Source: Pontibacterium sp964228735
GTDB lineage: Bacteria > Pseudomonadota > Gammaproteobacteria > Pseudomonadales > Balneatricaceae
NCBI RefSeq assembly: GCF_964228735.1
Contig: NZ_CAXRBQ010000123.1
Span: forward strand, 32,795-96,794
Length of the DNA stretch: 64,000 nucleotides
Direction: 5' to 3'
The position numbers were made by a program, and so were the translations under genes. The notes under the pieces were generated by a model. The model was given only the letters and a program-made list of their open reading frames with translations, searched no databases and was not told where the DNA came from. How positions within the stretch are numbered: position 1 is the first letter of the stretch; every line of letters begins with the position of its first letter. Of the stretch, positions 40,154 to 48,975 are shown one piece after another.

Positions 40154-43100
40154 ATGATCGCCCATACAAAACGTTTGTTCTGGCTGTGCTACTGGGTTGC
40201 AGTGGCATTGCTGGGCCTGACCGCATTGCTGGTCGTTGTTCTTCGACTAGCATACCCCCAGCTGCCTGCCTACCAGCAGACCATTGAAACGCGTCTCTCT
40301 GAAATCGTGGGAGCCGAGGTTTCGTTTGGGCAGATGCGCACCTATTGGCGGGGTCAGAATCCGGTGCTGGAGCTGGACGCCGTCAATGTCGAAGGTGATA
40401 CCGCGGTGCGTGTGGATAAGGCGGTCATTGCGTTGGACCTGCCCCGTTCACTCGCCTACCAGCAATTGGTGTTCACCCAGCTGGAGTTAGAACAACCCGA
40501 CATTCGTGTGCGAGCCGCCCTGCCAGCGCCCGCGCAGGAAGCGGTGAATGACCCCGCCTCACGCCCGTTTGATCCCGAACAGGCCGAAGGCGCGGCGCTG
40601 TTGAAGTTGCTGCTGCGTCAGGAGCGGATCTCCATAAATAATGCATCTCTCGACCTACAGCTGGGTGGCTTGCCAGCGATTCAGGTTGGTTCTCTCTCTG
40701 CAAATCTGCGCTCTTCCGGCGCCATGCATCAGCTGAAGATCGATGGTGCGATGGTGAACGGTGAACAGCGCGCCCCGTTTCGTTTTACCGCGGAAGTTGA
40801 GGGCAGCGTGCGTAGCCAACCGCTGAACTTTTACTTTGATCTTCCTAAGATATCCCAGGATGTGGTCAATCCCTGGTTGGCCCATGCCAAGCTTGAACCA
40901 TTGGAATCACTGGACGCTCACCTGCGCCTGTGGGGTGCCTATCAGCGTCGGGCATTGAACTACCTGTACCTGGATACAGGGATCGCATCTCTCAAAGCGG
41001 CTGAGCAGACACTGGCGGATGTGGATCTGAACCTGACATTACAACAGGCAAAGAGCGGGTATCAGGGGCAGTTGAGCGGTGAGCTGATCGCCAACGATAA
41101 ACCCTATCAACTGCCGCTATTGGCTGCGACCTGGGGCGAAGGCCTGGGTGTGATGCCAGACAGCCTTACGATGGATTCCCTCGACCTGCAGAAGCTGATG
41201 AGCTGGCTGGACGGGCAGCCGTTTTTGCCTGGCATGGGGCAGCGTGCCGTCACCATGCTGAAGCCGGAAGGGTACATCGAAAACCTGCAGATCCGCTGGC
41301 AGACACCGGAGTGGGAGTCATTTGTAGCCAACGCGGATTTGATCAATGTCTCCGTGTCGCCTTGGGGCGGAGCACCGGGGCTCAGGTATATTACCGGGCG
41401 GCTGCGGCATGATATCTCGGGTGGCTCAATCGACCTGGATAACAACCGATTTGCGATGTCATTCCCTGACCTGAAGATGCCGGAGTGGCAGTACAGCTTC
41501 GCCCGTGGTCATGTGAACTGGTCGCTTAGCGATACCGCCGTTGAAGTGGGTTCTGGTTTGCTGCAGCTAAAAAACAAAGATGTTACTGCCTCGGGGCGTT
41601 TCTTCTTCCGTATGCCCTATGACAAGGATGGGCAAACCGACCTGACATTGCTGATTGGCGTACGCGACAGTTTAGGAACCGCATTTAAAGAGTACATTCC
41701 GCCTAAAGAAGTAGGCCTGAAAACCCATAAGTGGTTGATGGGGGCAATCCAGGGCGGCACCGTGCGCAGCGGTGGCTTTATGTTGAATGCCAATACCCGC
41801 TCACGTTTGCCTGATTACCAGAAACCTGTGGTTCAGCTCTTCCTGAACGTCGATGACCTAAAGTTTGGTTTTGATCCGGATTGGCCAAGCGTGACCTCGG
41901 GGCAGGGGCACTTCCTGTACCGCGATTTTGGCTTCCTGGCCGAAGCCAAAGGTAAGTTGTTTGATTCCACAGTCAAGGAAGCCTGGGTTTACAGCGCACC
42001 AGGCGCGACCCGATTGCAGATCCTGGGTAATGCGATTGGAGATGCCAGGGATATTCGTCGCACCCTGATGGATACGCCAATCCGCTCTGAAGTGGGTGAG
42101 GAATTGCCGCGTTGGGAATGGTCGGCGCATGCGGACACCACCATTGATGTTGATATCGCTCTGGATCGCTCGCGTTCACCTAGAGTGGTCGCATCAACGC
42201 GTCTTAAGAACGGACGTTTTGTCTCGGTGGAAGATCGCCTGTCGTTTGAGAACCTGGCGGGGCGCCTGAGCTTCACAACGGCCAAGGGATTGCAGAGTGA
42301 CAAGCTGGCCGGCACCCTGTTCGGCCAACCTGTGAGTGCGACGATTAAATCGGCACCCGATGAGCAGTCGGGTCAGGTGACGAAAGTAGCCCTTAAGGGT
42401 AAGGCCAACATGCGTCAGATTGAGGAATGGCTGAATCAGCCGTATCTGGCCGTTGCTGAGGGTATAACCGATTACACGGCAGATCTCGAGCTGTGCACTG
42501 CCAACCCGTTCTGCAGCTTTCTGAAGATCCGTTCTAACCTGCAGGGCGTGAGCATTGCGGCGCCCGCACCACTAGGGAAGGAGGCGGATCAGAAGCGTCA
42601 TTTCGACATGATGTATGCCTTGGGAGATCCCAAGCGGCAGAAACTGTGGTTGAACTACAACGGTGATCTACGTGCGGTGTTCCAGCTGGCGAAAGACCGG
42701 GTTGAATCTGGACGGGTGGTGATTGGTGGCAAAGAAGCTAAATTGCCGGTGAATCCAGGGCTTTGGATTGAAGGGCAGTTGGCTCGACTTGATGTGGCTG
42801 AACTGCGTGCTTTCCTGACGAAAGCAGGATTTGTACAGGCAGATCAGCAAGCCGTTGCCGCACAAGAGACATCCGATATAGCTGACGATTTCTCGCTGCA
42901 GGATATCCGTATGCAGATTGGTGAGCTGACCTCCGGAGGCTTGGTGCTGCAGAATCTATCCAGCGAGATCCGTAAGGTTAAGGATGGTTGGCGGGTCAGC
43001 GGGGAAAACCCGATGCTCAAAGGAGTGTTGTTTCTGCCTGATGATAAAAAGCGTGTTGCCAGCCTCAATCTGGATTACCTGAAAATTCAAAAAGGTCAGT

Positions 43101-44026
43101 TTGACACCAGCGGCGAAAAGGCAGAAAGCGACGTCACAGAGGACAAAGGGTTTAACGCGTCTGAACTGCCTTTGATTGATCTTGCGGTTAAGTCAGTGAC
43201 GGTTAACGATAAGCCGTATGGCGCCTGGATGTTGGAAATGCGGCCGGATGCTACCGGGGCGACCTTCCAGAATGTGAAGGGGGATCTTTTTGGTGTACAG
43301 GTTGCCGGGGATGCGCGTTGGGCAACTGCCGGTATCGAGCATTCCGTGATGCTGATGCGATTCCAGGGCGAGGACTTAAACCCGCTGTTCAGTGCTTGGG
43401 GCTACGACCGCTTTATTGAAACCAAATATCTGGAGGCCAATGCCAATATGATCTGGCTTGGTACGCCGTGGGAGTTTGGTGTGGATAAGTTGAACGGCCA
43501 TGTTGAGATGCTGGCAAAAAACGGTCGCATCATCCAGGCGGGTGAGTCCGGGCAGTTCCTGCGAGTATTAGGGATTCTGAACCTGGAGACCGTTGGGCGA
43601 CGTTTGCGCCTCGACTTCTCTGACCTGTTCGCCGAAGGCTTGGCATTCGACCGCCTCAGTGCTGATTATGACCTGAGGAACGGGGTCGCGATTAGCCGTA
43701 AGCCGTTTAGCCTGGAAGGCCCTTCGGCGAATATGACCCTGTCGGGGTCATTGGATCTGGTGAACGAGACCGTCGACAAGGATATGGAAGTGGTGCTGCC
43801 GGTAACCAAGAACCTGCCGGTGATGAGTGTATTGCTGGGGCAGCCTCAGGTCGCCGGTGCCGTATTCCTGATCGATAAACTGATTGGCGACAAACTGGAG
43901 AAGTTCACCACCATCAAATACCACCTCTCCGGCGACTGGAGTGATCCGCAACTGGCGCTGGAACAGCAGGCCAAATCGGATGATCTGCGGCAAAACGAAG
44001 ATCCGCTCTTTCGGGGGGATAACTGA
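40154..44026 (+). CDS. yhdP: YhdP-type giant AsmA-like lipid transfer protein
   Basis: A 1290-residue protein anchored by an N-terminal helix (about residues 8-34: LFWLCYWVAVALLGLTALLV). A long periplasmic beta-rich rod follows, ending in the AsmA-like C-terminal domain. In E. coli YhdP, with TamB and YdbH, moves phospholipids from the inner to the outer membrane. The length is near the usual ~1270. Signature segments include TYWRGQNPVLELDAVNV and LETVGRRLRLDFSDLFAEGL near the end. It is between rng and the nitrilase gene, the usual order; its stop overlaps the nitrilase start by 1 bp. Confidence 0.92.
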   Translation: MIAHTKRLFWLCYWVAVALLGLTALLVVVLRLAYPQLPAYQQTIETRLSEIVGAEVSFGQMRTYWRGQNPVLELDAVNVEGDTAVRVDKAVIALDLPRSLAYQQLVFTQLELEQPDIRVRAALPAPAQEAVNDPASRPFDPEQAEGAALLKLLLRQERISINNASLDLQLGGLPAIQVGSLSANLRSSGAMHQLKIDGAMVNGEQRAPFRFTAEVEGSVRSQPLNFYFDLPKISQDVVNPWLAHAKLEPLESLDAHLRLWGAYQRRALNYLYLDTGIASLKAAEQTLADVDLNLTLQQAKSGYQGQLSGELIANDKPYQLPLLAATWGEGLGVMPDSLTMDSLDLQKLMSWLDGQPFLPGMGQRAVTMLKPEGYIENLQIRWQTPEWESFVANADLINVSVSPWGGAPGLRYITGRLRHDISGGSIDLDNNRFAMSFPDLKMPEWQYSFARGHVNWSLSDTAVEVGSGLLQLKNKDVTASGRFFFRMPYDKDGQTDLTLLIGVRDSLGTAFKEYIPPKEVGLKTHKWLMGAIQGGTVRSGGFMLNANTRSRLPDYQKPVVQLFLNVDDLKFGFDPDWPSVTSGQGHFLYRDFGFLAEAKGKLFDSTVKEAWVYSAPGATRLQILGNAIGDARDIRRTLMDTPIRSEVGEELPRWEWSAHADTTIDVDIALDRSRSPRVVASTRLKNGRFVSVEDRLSFENLAGRLSFTTAKGLQSDKLAGTLFGQPVSATIKSAPDEQSGQVTKVALKGKANMRQIEEWLNQPYLAVAEGITDYTADLELCTANPFCSFLKIRSNLQGVSIAAPAPLGKEADQKRHFDMMYALGDPKRQKLWLNYNGDLRAVFQLAKDRVESGRVVIGGKEAKLPVNPGLWIEGQLARLDVAELRAFLTKAGFVQADQQAVAAQETSDIADDFSLQDIRMQIGELTSGGLVLQNLSSEIRKVKDGWRVSGENPMLKGVLFLPDDKKRVASLNLDYLKIQKGQFDTSGEKAESDVTEDKGFNASELPLIDLAVKSVTVNDKPYGAWMLEMRPDATGATFQNVKGDLFGVQVAGDARWATAGIEHSVMLMRFQGEDLNPLFSAWGYDRFIETKYLEANANMIWLGTPWEFGVDKLNGHVEMLAKNGRIIQAGESGQFLRVLGILNLETVGRRLRLDFSDLFAEGLAFDRLSADYDLRNGVAISRKPFSLEGPSANMTLSGSLDLVNETVDKDMEVVLPVTKNLPVMSVLLGQPQVAGAVFLIDKLIGDKLEKFTTIKYHLSGDWSDPQLALEQQAKSDDLRQNEDPLFRGDN

Positions 44027-44886
44027 TGTCTCGCTCGGCAGATGTTGCGGGTCAGAGTGGTAACACCGTAGCACTACTGCAGATGGTTTCGACCGACTCT
44101 GTTGCCGACAATCTGCAACAGGTAGAGACGCTGTTGGCTGAAGCGGCTAGTCAAGGCGCTGTGATGGCGGTATTACCCGAAAACTTTGCCTTGCTGGATA
44201 CCGCAAATCTGCGATCGTTGGCTGAAACCGGGCTGGACGATGTAGTGCAGTTTCTCTGTCGTCAGGCTGTAGAGAGGGGATTATGGATTGTTGCCGGCAG
44301 CCTGCCGATGGCGACGACACCGCAAGGTGAGGAGGTAGCTGCGCCCCGGGTGCGTTCAGTGTGCCTTGTGATCGATGCACTGGGCCATATTCGTGCCCGG
44401 TACGACAAAATACACCTCTTTGATGTGGATGTGTCGGATGCGCAGGGCAGTTATCGCGAGTCGGATAGCGTTGAGCCAGGCAGTGAGTTGGTGGTGGTTG
44501 ATACCCCGCTCGGCGCAATGGGTCTGAGCATCTGCTATGACCTGCGTTTTCCTGAACAATATCAACGGCTACGTGATGCCGGTGCCGAGTTGATCGTTGT
44601 GCCGTCGGCGTTTACTTATGTGACCGGGGAGGCGCATTGGGAGGTGCTGCTGCGTGCCCGCGCGGTCGAAAATCAGGTGTACATGCTGGGCGTAAACCAG
44701 GGAGGGGAGCACAGTCCGTCGCGTAAGACCTGGGGACACTCCATGGCGGTGGATCCCTGGGGGCGGATTATTGCCGATTGTGAGATGGGTGTAGGTGTTG
44801 TATTGGCAACGATTGACCTTGATGCACAGGCCGATCTGCGCAAAAAAATGCCGGTGCTGCAGCACCGGCATCGGAGTGGATTCTGA
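44026..44886 (+). CDS. Nitrilase-superfamily amidase (Nit2-like)
   Basis: A 286-residue carbon-nitrogen hydrolase with an intact triad: E52 (LPENFALL), K128 (YDKIHLFD) and C170 (LSICYDLRFPEQY). The segment around C170 and the neighbour yhdP match the Nit1/Nit2 group, deaminated-glutathione or omega-amidase type, so repair of deaminated glutathione is the most likely role. Its last codons (KKMPVLQHRHRSGF) are written in a 24-bp palindrome that serves as terminator for darP on the other strand. Confidence 0.88.
   Translation: MSRSADVAGQSGNTVALLQMVSTDSVADNLQQVETLLAEAASQGAVMAVLPENFALLDTANLRSLAETGLDDVVQFLCRQAVERGLWIVAGSLPMATTPQGEEVAAPRVRSVCLVIDALGHIRARYDKIHLFDVDVSDAQGSYRESDSVEPGSELVVVDTPLGAMGLSICYDLRFPEQYQRLRDAGAELIVVPSAFTYVTGEAHWEVLLRARAVENQVYMLGVNQGGEHSPSRKTWGHSMAVDPWGRIIADCEMGVGVVLATIDLDAQADLRKKMPVLQHRHRSGF
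44842..44871 (-). terminator. darP terminator embedded in the nitrilase coding sequence
   Basis: Positions 44848-44871 are a perfect 24-bp palindrome (arms ATGCCGGTGCTG and CAGCACCGGCAT, no forced loop). On the minus strand it is followed by six or more T (44847 to 44842). It starts about 30 bp after the darP stop and lies within the last 13 codons of the convergent nitrilase gene. Confidence 0.75.
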
Positions 44887-44901
44887 GACGATCTGACGTC
44901 T

Positions 44902-45438
44902 TTAGCCGAGTTGTGCTTCAGCCAGCTCGCGCAGGTACTTAAACAGCTTACGGGCAGAAGCCGGTGGCTGTTGTTTCTCGGTTTCTTTCTTGGCGTTGCG
45001 GATAAGCTGGCGCAGGTGTTGAATGTCGGCACTAGGGTTCTCGCTCAAGTACGCCTGCAGCTCGTCATTGCCACCTTCGATCAGTCGGTCGCGCCAGCGT
45101 TCCAGTTTATGGAACATGGCGGTATAGGCCTGACTGCCTGCATCAAAACGATCCACAGCTGTCTGGATCGCTTCTGCATCTTCCGAGCGCATCAGGCGGC
45201 CCACATAGTTCATATGACGCTTCATAGCGTTGCTACGTGGTTTGATGCGGCTGCACTCTTCAATGGCAGCACGCAGTGCGTCGGACATCGGCACTGTTTT
45301 CAGCTGATCCGCCGTCAGTGTTGCCAGTTTTTCACCCAGATCCTGCAGCGCGTGCATTTCGCGCTTCATCTGCGTTTTGCTGACCCACTCGATATCGTCG
45401 TCGTGAGAATCGTTGGAAAAATCTTCTTCGTTAACCAT
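44902..45438 (-). CDS. darP: Ribosome-associated protein DarP (YjgA, DUF615)
   Basis: A 178-residue, highly charged helical protein of the DUF615 family, which associates with late 50S assembly intermediates. It has the SKTQMKREMHALQDLGEKLA start (about residues 20-39) and the conserved IKPRSNAMKRHMNYVGRLMR, and ends FKYLRELAEAQLG. It follows mgtE by 9 bp on the same strand and converges on the nitrilase gene. Confidence 0.92.
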   Translation of the reverse strand: MVNEEDFSNDSHDDDIEWVSKTQMKREMHALQDLGEKLATLTADQLKTVPMSDALRAAIEECSRIKPRSNAMKRHMNYVGRLMRSEDAEAIQTAVDRFDAGSQAYTAMFHKLERWRDRLIEGGNDELQAYLSENPSADIQHLRQLIRNAKKETEKQQPPASARKLFKYLRELAEAQLG

Positions 45439-45447
45439 GAAAAACCA

Positions 45448-46797
45448 TTAGCTATAAAACACGGTGGCCAGGCCCAGGAAGGCAAAAAATCCGACCACAT
45501 CGGTAATTGTTGTTAGCAGGACGCTGCCGGCCAGTGCCGGATCGATGCCTACTGCTTTCAGGCCCAGCGGCAGCAATGTGCCCGCAATGGCGCCTGCAAT
45601 AAGGTTGATAACAATCGCCAGTGCGATGATCATGCCGATCGTCATATCCTGGAACCAGACCACAGCGACAGCTGCAACCACTAAGGCCCAGAGAACGCCG
45701 TTCATGGCACCCACCACCATCTCACGGTTGAGCAGCCAGCCGGCGTTGGAGCGTTCCACGTGGCCCAGTGCCTGACCACGGATCACCAGTGTCAGCGTTT
45801 GGGAGCCAGCAATTCCGCCCATTGAGGCGACAATCGGCATCAGAACCGCAAGGGCAACCACTTTGTCGATCGTTTCTTCAAACAGGCCGATAACCGCCGA
45901 AGCTACAAAGGCGGTGATCAGGTTAATACCCAGCCACAATGCTCGGCGGCGTGTGGTTTTCATCACCGGGGCGAAGGTATCTTCGTCCTCGTCCAGACCC
46001 GCCATACTCATCAGAGAGTGGTCGGCGTCTTCTCGGATTACGTCCACCACGTCATCAATGGTGATACGGCCCAGCAGGTGGCCTTCCTCGTCTATAACCG
46101 GAGCTGAGACCAGGTCGTGCTGTTCGAACAGTACCGCCACTTCGCTGTCGGGCATATCCGCGGGAATAGGCTCGATATCGGTCACCATGATCTCACGTAC
46201 GGTGATATTCGGGTCCGATACCAGCAGCTTGGTCAGTGGCAGGATGCCGATGTAAGAGTCCTTTCGGCTGACAACGATCAGGCTGTCGGTCATCTCCGGG
46301 ATCTCTTTGTGACGGCGGATATAACGCAGTGCGGTATCCACCGATACATCCGGACGGATGGTTACCGTATCGGTATTCATCAGGCCGCCTGCAGTATCCT
46401 CCGGATAGGACAGTGCATCCTCAACGCGCTTGCGGTTCTGCTTGTCCATGATGCGCAGCAGCTCTTTCATTACCGTGTCCGGTAGCTGCTGGATCACGTC
46501 CACCATATCGTCGGTGTCCAGGGATTCTGTGATTGCCAGGACCTCTGATGCGTCCATTCGGCTCAGGATTTCAGCCTGCACGTCGTCCCCGAGGTACTGC
46601 AGCACATCCCCTTCAAGATCCTGATTGATCAGGTTCCACAGTACCTGTCGTTCTTTAGGTGGTGATTTCTCCACCAGGCGGGCAACTTCGGCCGGGCGCA
46701 GGCTATGGTTGAGGATAAAGCGGATCTGCTGAAACTCACCACTGTCCAGCGCATCGGATAGCTTTTCGTAATGTGTTCTCTGCGCTGATGAAGTCAT
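45448..46797 (-). CDS. mgtE: MgtE-family magnesium transporter
   Basis: A 449-residue Mg2+ channel/transporter: cytosolic N-domain (about 1-125, acidic), two CBS domains (about 130-250, with AGGLMNTDTVTI and ITIDDVVDVIREDADH) and five membrane helices with the pore motifs. I use ATG 46797; a GTG 18 bp upstream is possible and neither has a strong ribosome site. I see no magnesium riboswitch in the short leader. darP probably shares the transcript. Confidence 0.92.
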   Translation of the reverse strand: MTSSAQRTHYEKLSDALDSGEFQQIRFILNHSLRPAEVARLVEKSPPKERQVLWNLINQDLEGDVLQYLGDDVQAEILSRMDASEVLAITESLDTDDMVDVIQQLPDTVMKELLRIMDKQNRKRVEDALSYPEDTAGGLMNTDTVTIRPDVSVDTALRYIRRHKEIPEMTDSLIVVSRKDSYIGILPLTKLLVSDPNITVREIMVTDIEPIPADMPDSEVAVLFEQHDLVSAPVIDEEGHLLGRITIDDVVDVIREDADHSLMSMAGLDEDEDTFAPVMKTTRRRALWLGINLITAFVASAVIGLFEETIDKVVALAVLMPIVASMGGIAGSQTLTLVIRGQALGHVERSNAGWLLNREMVVGAMNGVLWALVVAAVAVVWFQDMTIGMIIALAIVINLIAGAIAGTLLPLGLKAVGIDPALAGSVLLTTITDVVGFFAFLGLATVFYS

Positions 46798-46843
46798 ACC
46801 GCGGAATCTCGTCACTGAGGGGTGGAGGGCAAAACCCGTCCCA

Positions 46844-46849
46844 ATTATA
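46844..46849 (-). promoter_or_regulatory. Perfect -10 box for mgtE
   Basis: On the minus strand TATAAT at 46849-46844 lies 45-50 bp upstream of the mgtE ATG. The -35 region (TTATTC at 17 bp) is poor, so an activator or extended contacts may be needed. The rest of the gap to the npr gene (46850-46979) shows no other element. Confidence 0.4.
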
Positions 46850-46979
46850 GCGGAATGTAAACGCAGGAATAACCCATCAAATAGGTGCGGATTGCAATTA
46901 GATGCGTCTTGGGCGTATCTAAGCTACGGAATTTGCGTAGGATTTAAAAAGGGGGTGGCACGGGGAAGGGAGGGGAGTA

Positions 46980-47249
46980 TTACTCCTCCTCGTCGAAGCG
47001 GTTGTTAACCAGCGTTTCAATCGCCAGCATCGCATCCGTTTCGTCTTCGCCTTCAATTGAGAAAACCAGCTCGGTACCAATGCTGGCGGCGAGCATCATC
47101 ACGGACATGATGCTTTTACCATCAACCTGACGTCCCTCTTTGGCGATTTTGATGTCGCTGGAAAAGCGGCTGGTAACGCCGGTCAGCTTGGCGGCAGCGC
47201 GGGCGTGTAGGCCCAGTTTGTTGATGATCTCTAGCTTTTTTTCAATCAT
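46980..47249 (-). CDS. npr: Phosphocarrier protein NPr (HPr family)
   Basis: An 89-residue HPr-like protein of the nitrogen phosphotransferase system. His15 in LGLHARAAAK accepts phosphate from PtsP, and the S46 region is GKSIMSVMML. NPr passes phosphate to the PtsN protein encoded two genes upstream. Place at the end of the rpoN cluster identifies it as NPr rather than sugar-PTS HPr. It starts 13 bp after the rapZ stop. Confidence 0.92.
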   Translation of the reverse strand: MIEKKLEIINKLGLHARAAAKLTGVTSRFSSDIKIAKEGRQVDGKSIMSVMMLAASIGTELVFSIEGEDETDAMLAIETLVNNRFDEEE

Positions 47250-47262
47250 TGGCGCAGGTCTG

Positions 47263-48120
47263 TCACTTCAGTTCCCGATGGCGGACATGAACATTATCCA
47301 TAAGTTGTTCGAAATGAGAAGCCAAACGGGTTGCCAGGTATACCGAGCGGTGGTGGCCGCCGGTACAGCCGATGGCAATCGTAATGTAGCTACGGTTGTT
47401 CGCGGCGAACCGGGGCAGCCAGCACTCCAGGTATTGAGTGATGTGCTCCTGCATCTCTTTGACTTGCTCCGATTCGGAGAGAAAGTCGATCACCGGCTGT
47501 TCCAGACCGGTGTGCTGACGTAGCTCTGGAATCCAGTAAGGATTGGGCAACACACGCACGTCATAGACGATGTCGGCGTCCAGGGGTACGCCGTGCTTGA
47601 AACCAAACGACTCGAACTGAACCGCCAGGGTTTGCTCGCTGCGGTCGGCAATACGGTGTTTGACCGAGTCACGCAGGTCGTACAGGTTTAGGCGAGTGGT
47701 ATCGATCCGTAGGTCGGCCATCTTGGCGATCGGTTCCAGCAGCTGTTGCTCCAGCTGGATCGATTCGAGCAGGCCGCGGCTGTCATCGGAGAGGGGGTGT
47801 TTACGCCGTGTAGAGCTATAGCGTTTCAGCAAGGTGGCTTCAGACGCATCGAGAAACAGGACCTCGTAGGAGGCTTCCTGCTTCTGCTTCAGGTCTTCAA
47901 GGATGCCGGGTAGCTGCTTAAGGTTGCTCAGCAGGTTACGGGCATCGATGCTGATGGCGATCTGTTCCGGGTGCTGAGGATCGTTGGTCATCTGGGTGAC
48001 CAGCGATGGTAGTAACGTTGCGGGCAGGTTGTCGATGCAGTAAAAACCGATATCTTCCAGCGCCTGCAGGGCGGTACTTTTACCGGATCCTGAGCGGCCG
48101 CTAATAACAACGAGCTTCAT
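47263..48120 (-). CDS. rapZ: RNase adapter protein RapZ
   Basis: A 285-residue protein with Walker A GRSGSGKST (residues 8-16) and the C-terminal sensing domain (CTGGHHRSVYLATRLASHFE). In enterics RapZ senses glucosamine-6-phosphate and directs RNase E to the GlmZ small RNA, tuning envelope precursor supply. The start follows GGAGAGGG. It lies between ptsN and npr, the standard arrangement. Confidence 0.95.
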   Translation of the reverse strand: MKLVVISGRSGSGKSTALQALEDIGFYCIDNLPATLLPSLVTQMTNDPQHPEQIAISIDARNLLSNLKQLPGILEDLKQKQEASYEVLFLDASEATLLKRYSSTRRKHPLSDDSRGLLESIQLEQQLLEPIAKMADLRIDTTRLNLYDLRDSVKHRIADRSEQTLAVQFESFGFKHGVPLDADIVYDVRVLPNPYWIPELRQHTGLEQPVIDFLSESEQVKEMQEHITQYLECWLPRFAANNRSYITIAIGCTGGHHRSVYLATRLASHFEQLMDNVHVRHRELK

Positions 48121-48155
48121 ATCCCTCTCCTGTTTGTGGTGAAGCGTTTGTTATG

Positions 48156-48611
48156 TTACTTGCCTAAATCGGAAATTACGTTAAACAGGGCTGCATCACT
48201 CTGTGAATCACGCAACGCGCTGCGTACCGTTTCCTGGCTGAACAGTTCGGCTGCTGACGCCAGGGTCTGCAAATGTTCGTCGCAAGCCTCTTCTGGTACG
48301 ACAAGGGTGAAAATCAGATCAACCGGTTTCCCATCAATCGAATCAAAGTCGATCGGCTCGCTGAGAGTGATGAGATACCCCAACGCGGTCGGACAGTCCT
48401 GCAGGCGGCAATGGGGAATGGCGACACCGTCGCCGATTCCTGTACTGCCAAGGCGCTCGCGCCCAAGCAGGCCTGCAAAGACGGTATCAGCGTCCAAGCC
48501 TGGGTTCTGATCGGCGATCAGTTGGCTGGTTTGTTCCAGTAGACGTTTTTTGCTGCCACCCTCAAGACCGCACAGGGTTCTTGAGGGGGTCAGTAGCTGT
48601 TGGATCAACAT
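48156..48611 (-). CDS. ptsN: Nitrogen-regulatory PTS protein EIIA(Ntr)
   Basis: A 151-residue EIIA domain with phosphorylated His67 in VAIPHCRLQ. It takes phosphate from NPr and regulates potassium transport, nitrogen and envelope responses through its phosphorylation state. Motif FTLVVPEEACDEHLQTLASA is typical. It lies 23 bp after hpf and 35 bp before rapZ. Confidence 0.95.
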   Translation of the reverse strand: MLIQQLLTPSRTLCGLEGGSKKRLLEQTSQLIADQNPGLDADTVFAGLLGRERLGSTGIGDGVAIPHCRLQDCPTALGYLITLSEPIDFDSIDGKPVDLIFTLVVPEEACDEHLQTLASAAELFSQETVRSALRDSQSDAALFNVISDLGK

Positions 48612-48634
48612 AAGTGGTGTTGAATGGGTAAGAC

Positions 48635-48925
48635 TTATTTGTGTTTTTTCATTTTTTCTTTGTGCTTGATGATCTGACGATCCAGTTTATCGATCAGGCC
48701 ATCAATCGACGCATACATATCGTCATGTTCGTGGGTGGCGAAGATTTGACCGCCTGCCACGTGCATATCACCTTCCGCAATCTGACGTTTTTTGTCGACG
48801 CTGAGCGTTACTTGAACGTTGGTGATGTTGTCGAAGTGGCGCTCAAGCTTCTCGAACTTGGAGTGCACGTAATTGCTCATAGATTCAGTCAGTTCGACAT
48901 GATGACCAGTGATATTGATCTGCAT
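48635..48925 (-). CDS. hpf: Ribosome hibernation promoting factor
   Basis: A 96-residue short-type HPF (YhbH) with MQINITGHHVELTESMSNYV, the basic KFEKLERHFDNI helix and ADGDMHV-like EGDMHVAGGQIFA strand. It docks at the decoding centre and dimerises or silences ribosomes in slow growth. It follows rpoN by about 50 bp in the usual order. Confidence 0.94.
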   Translation of the reverse strand: MQINITGHHVELTESMSNYVHSKFEKLERHFDNITNVQVTLSVDKKRQIAEGDMHVAGGQIFATHEHDDMYASIDGLIDKLDRQIIKHKEKMKKHK

Positions 48926-48975
48926 AGGTCTCTCCTATTGGCAGTGACTGTATTCGTCCTGTGTTTCCGTTTCCA

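Noticed and set aside
46950..46975. Sigma-54-type promoter suggested by TGGCAC near the rpoN cluster
   Set aside because: The required TTGC element at the right spacing is missing and the site lies after the npr stop, not before a gene.
46798..46979. Magnesium riboswitch in front of mgtE
   Set aside because: The leader after the TATAAT is only about 20-40 nt, too short for an M-box or similar fold.
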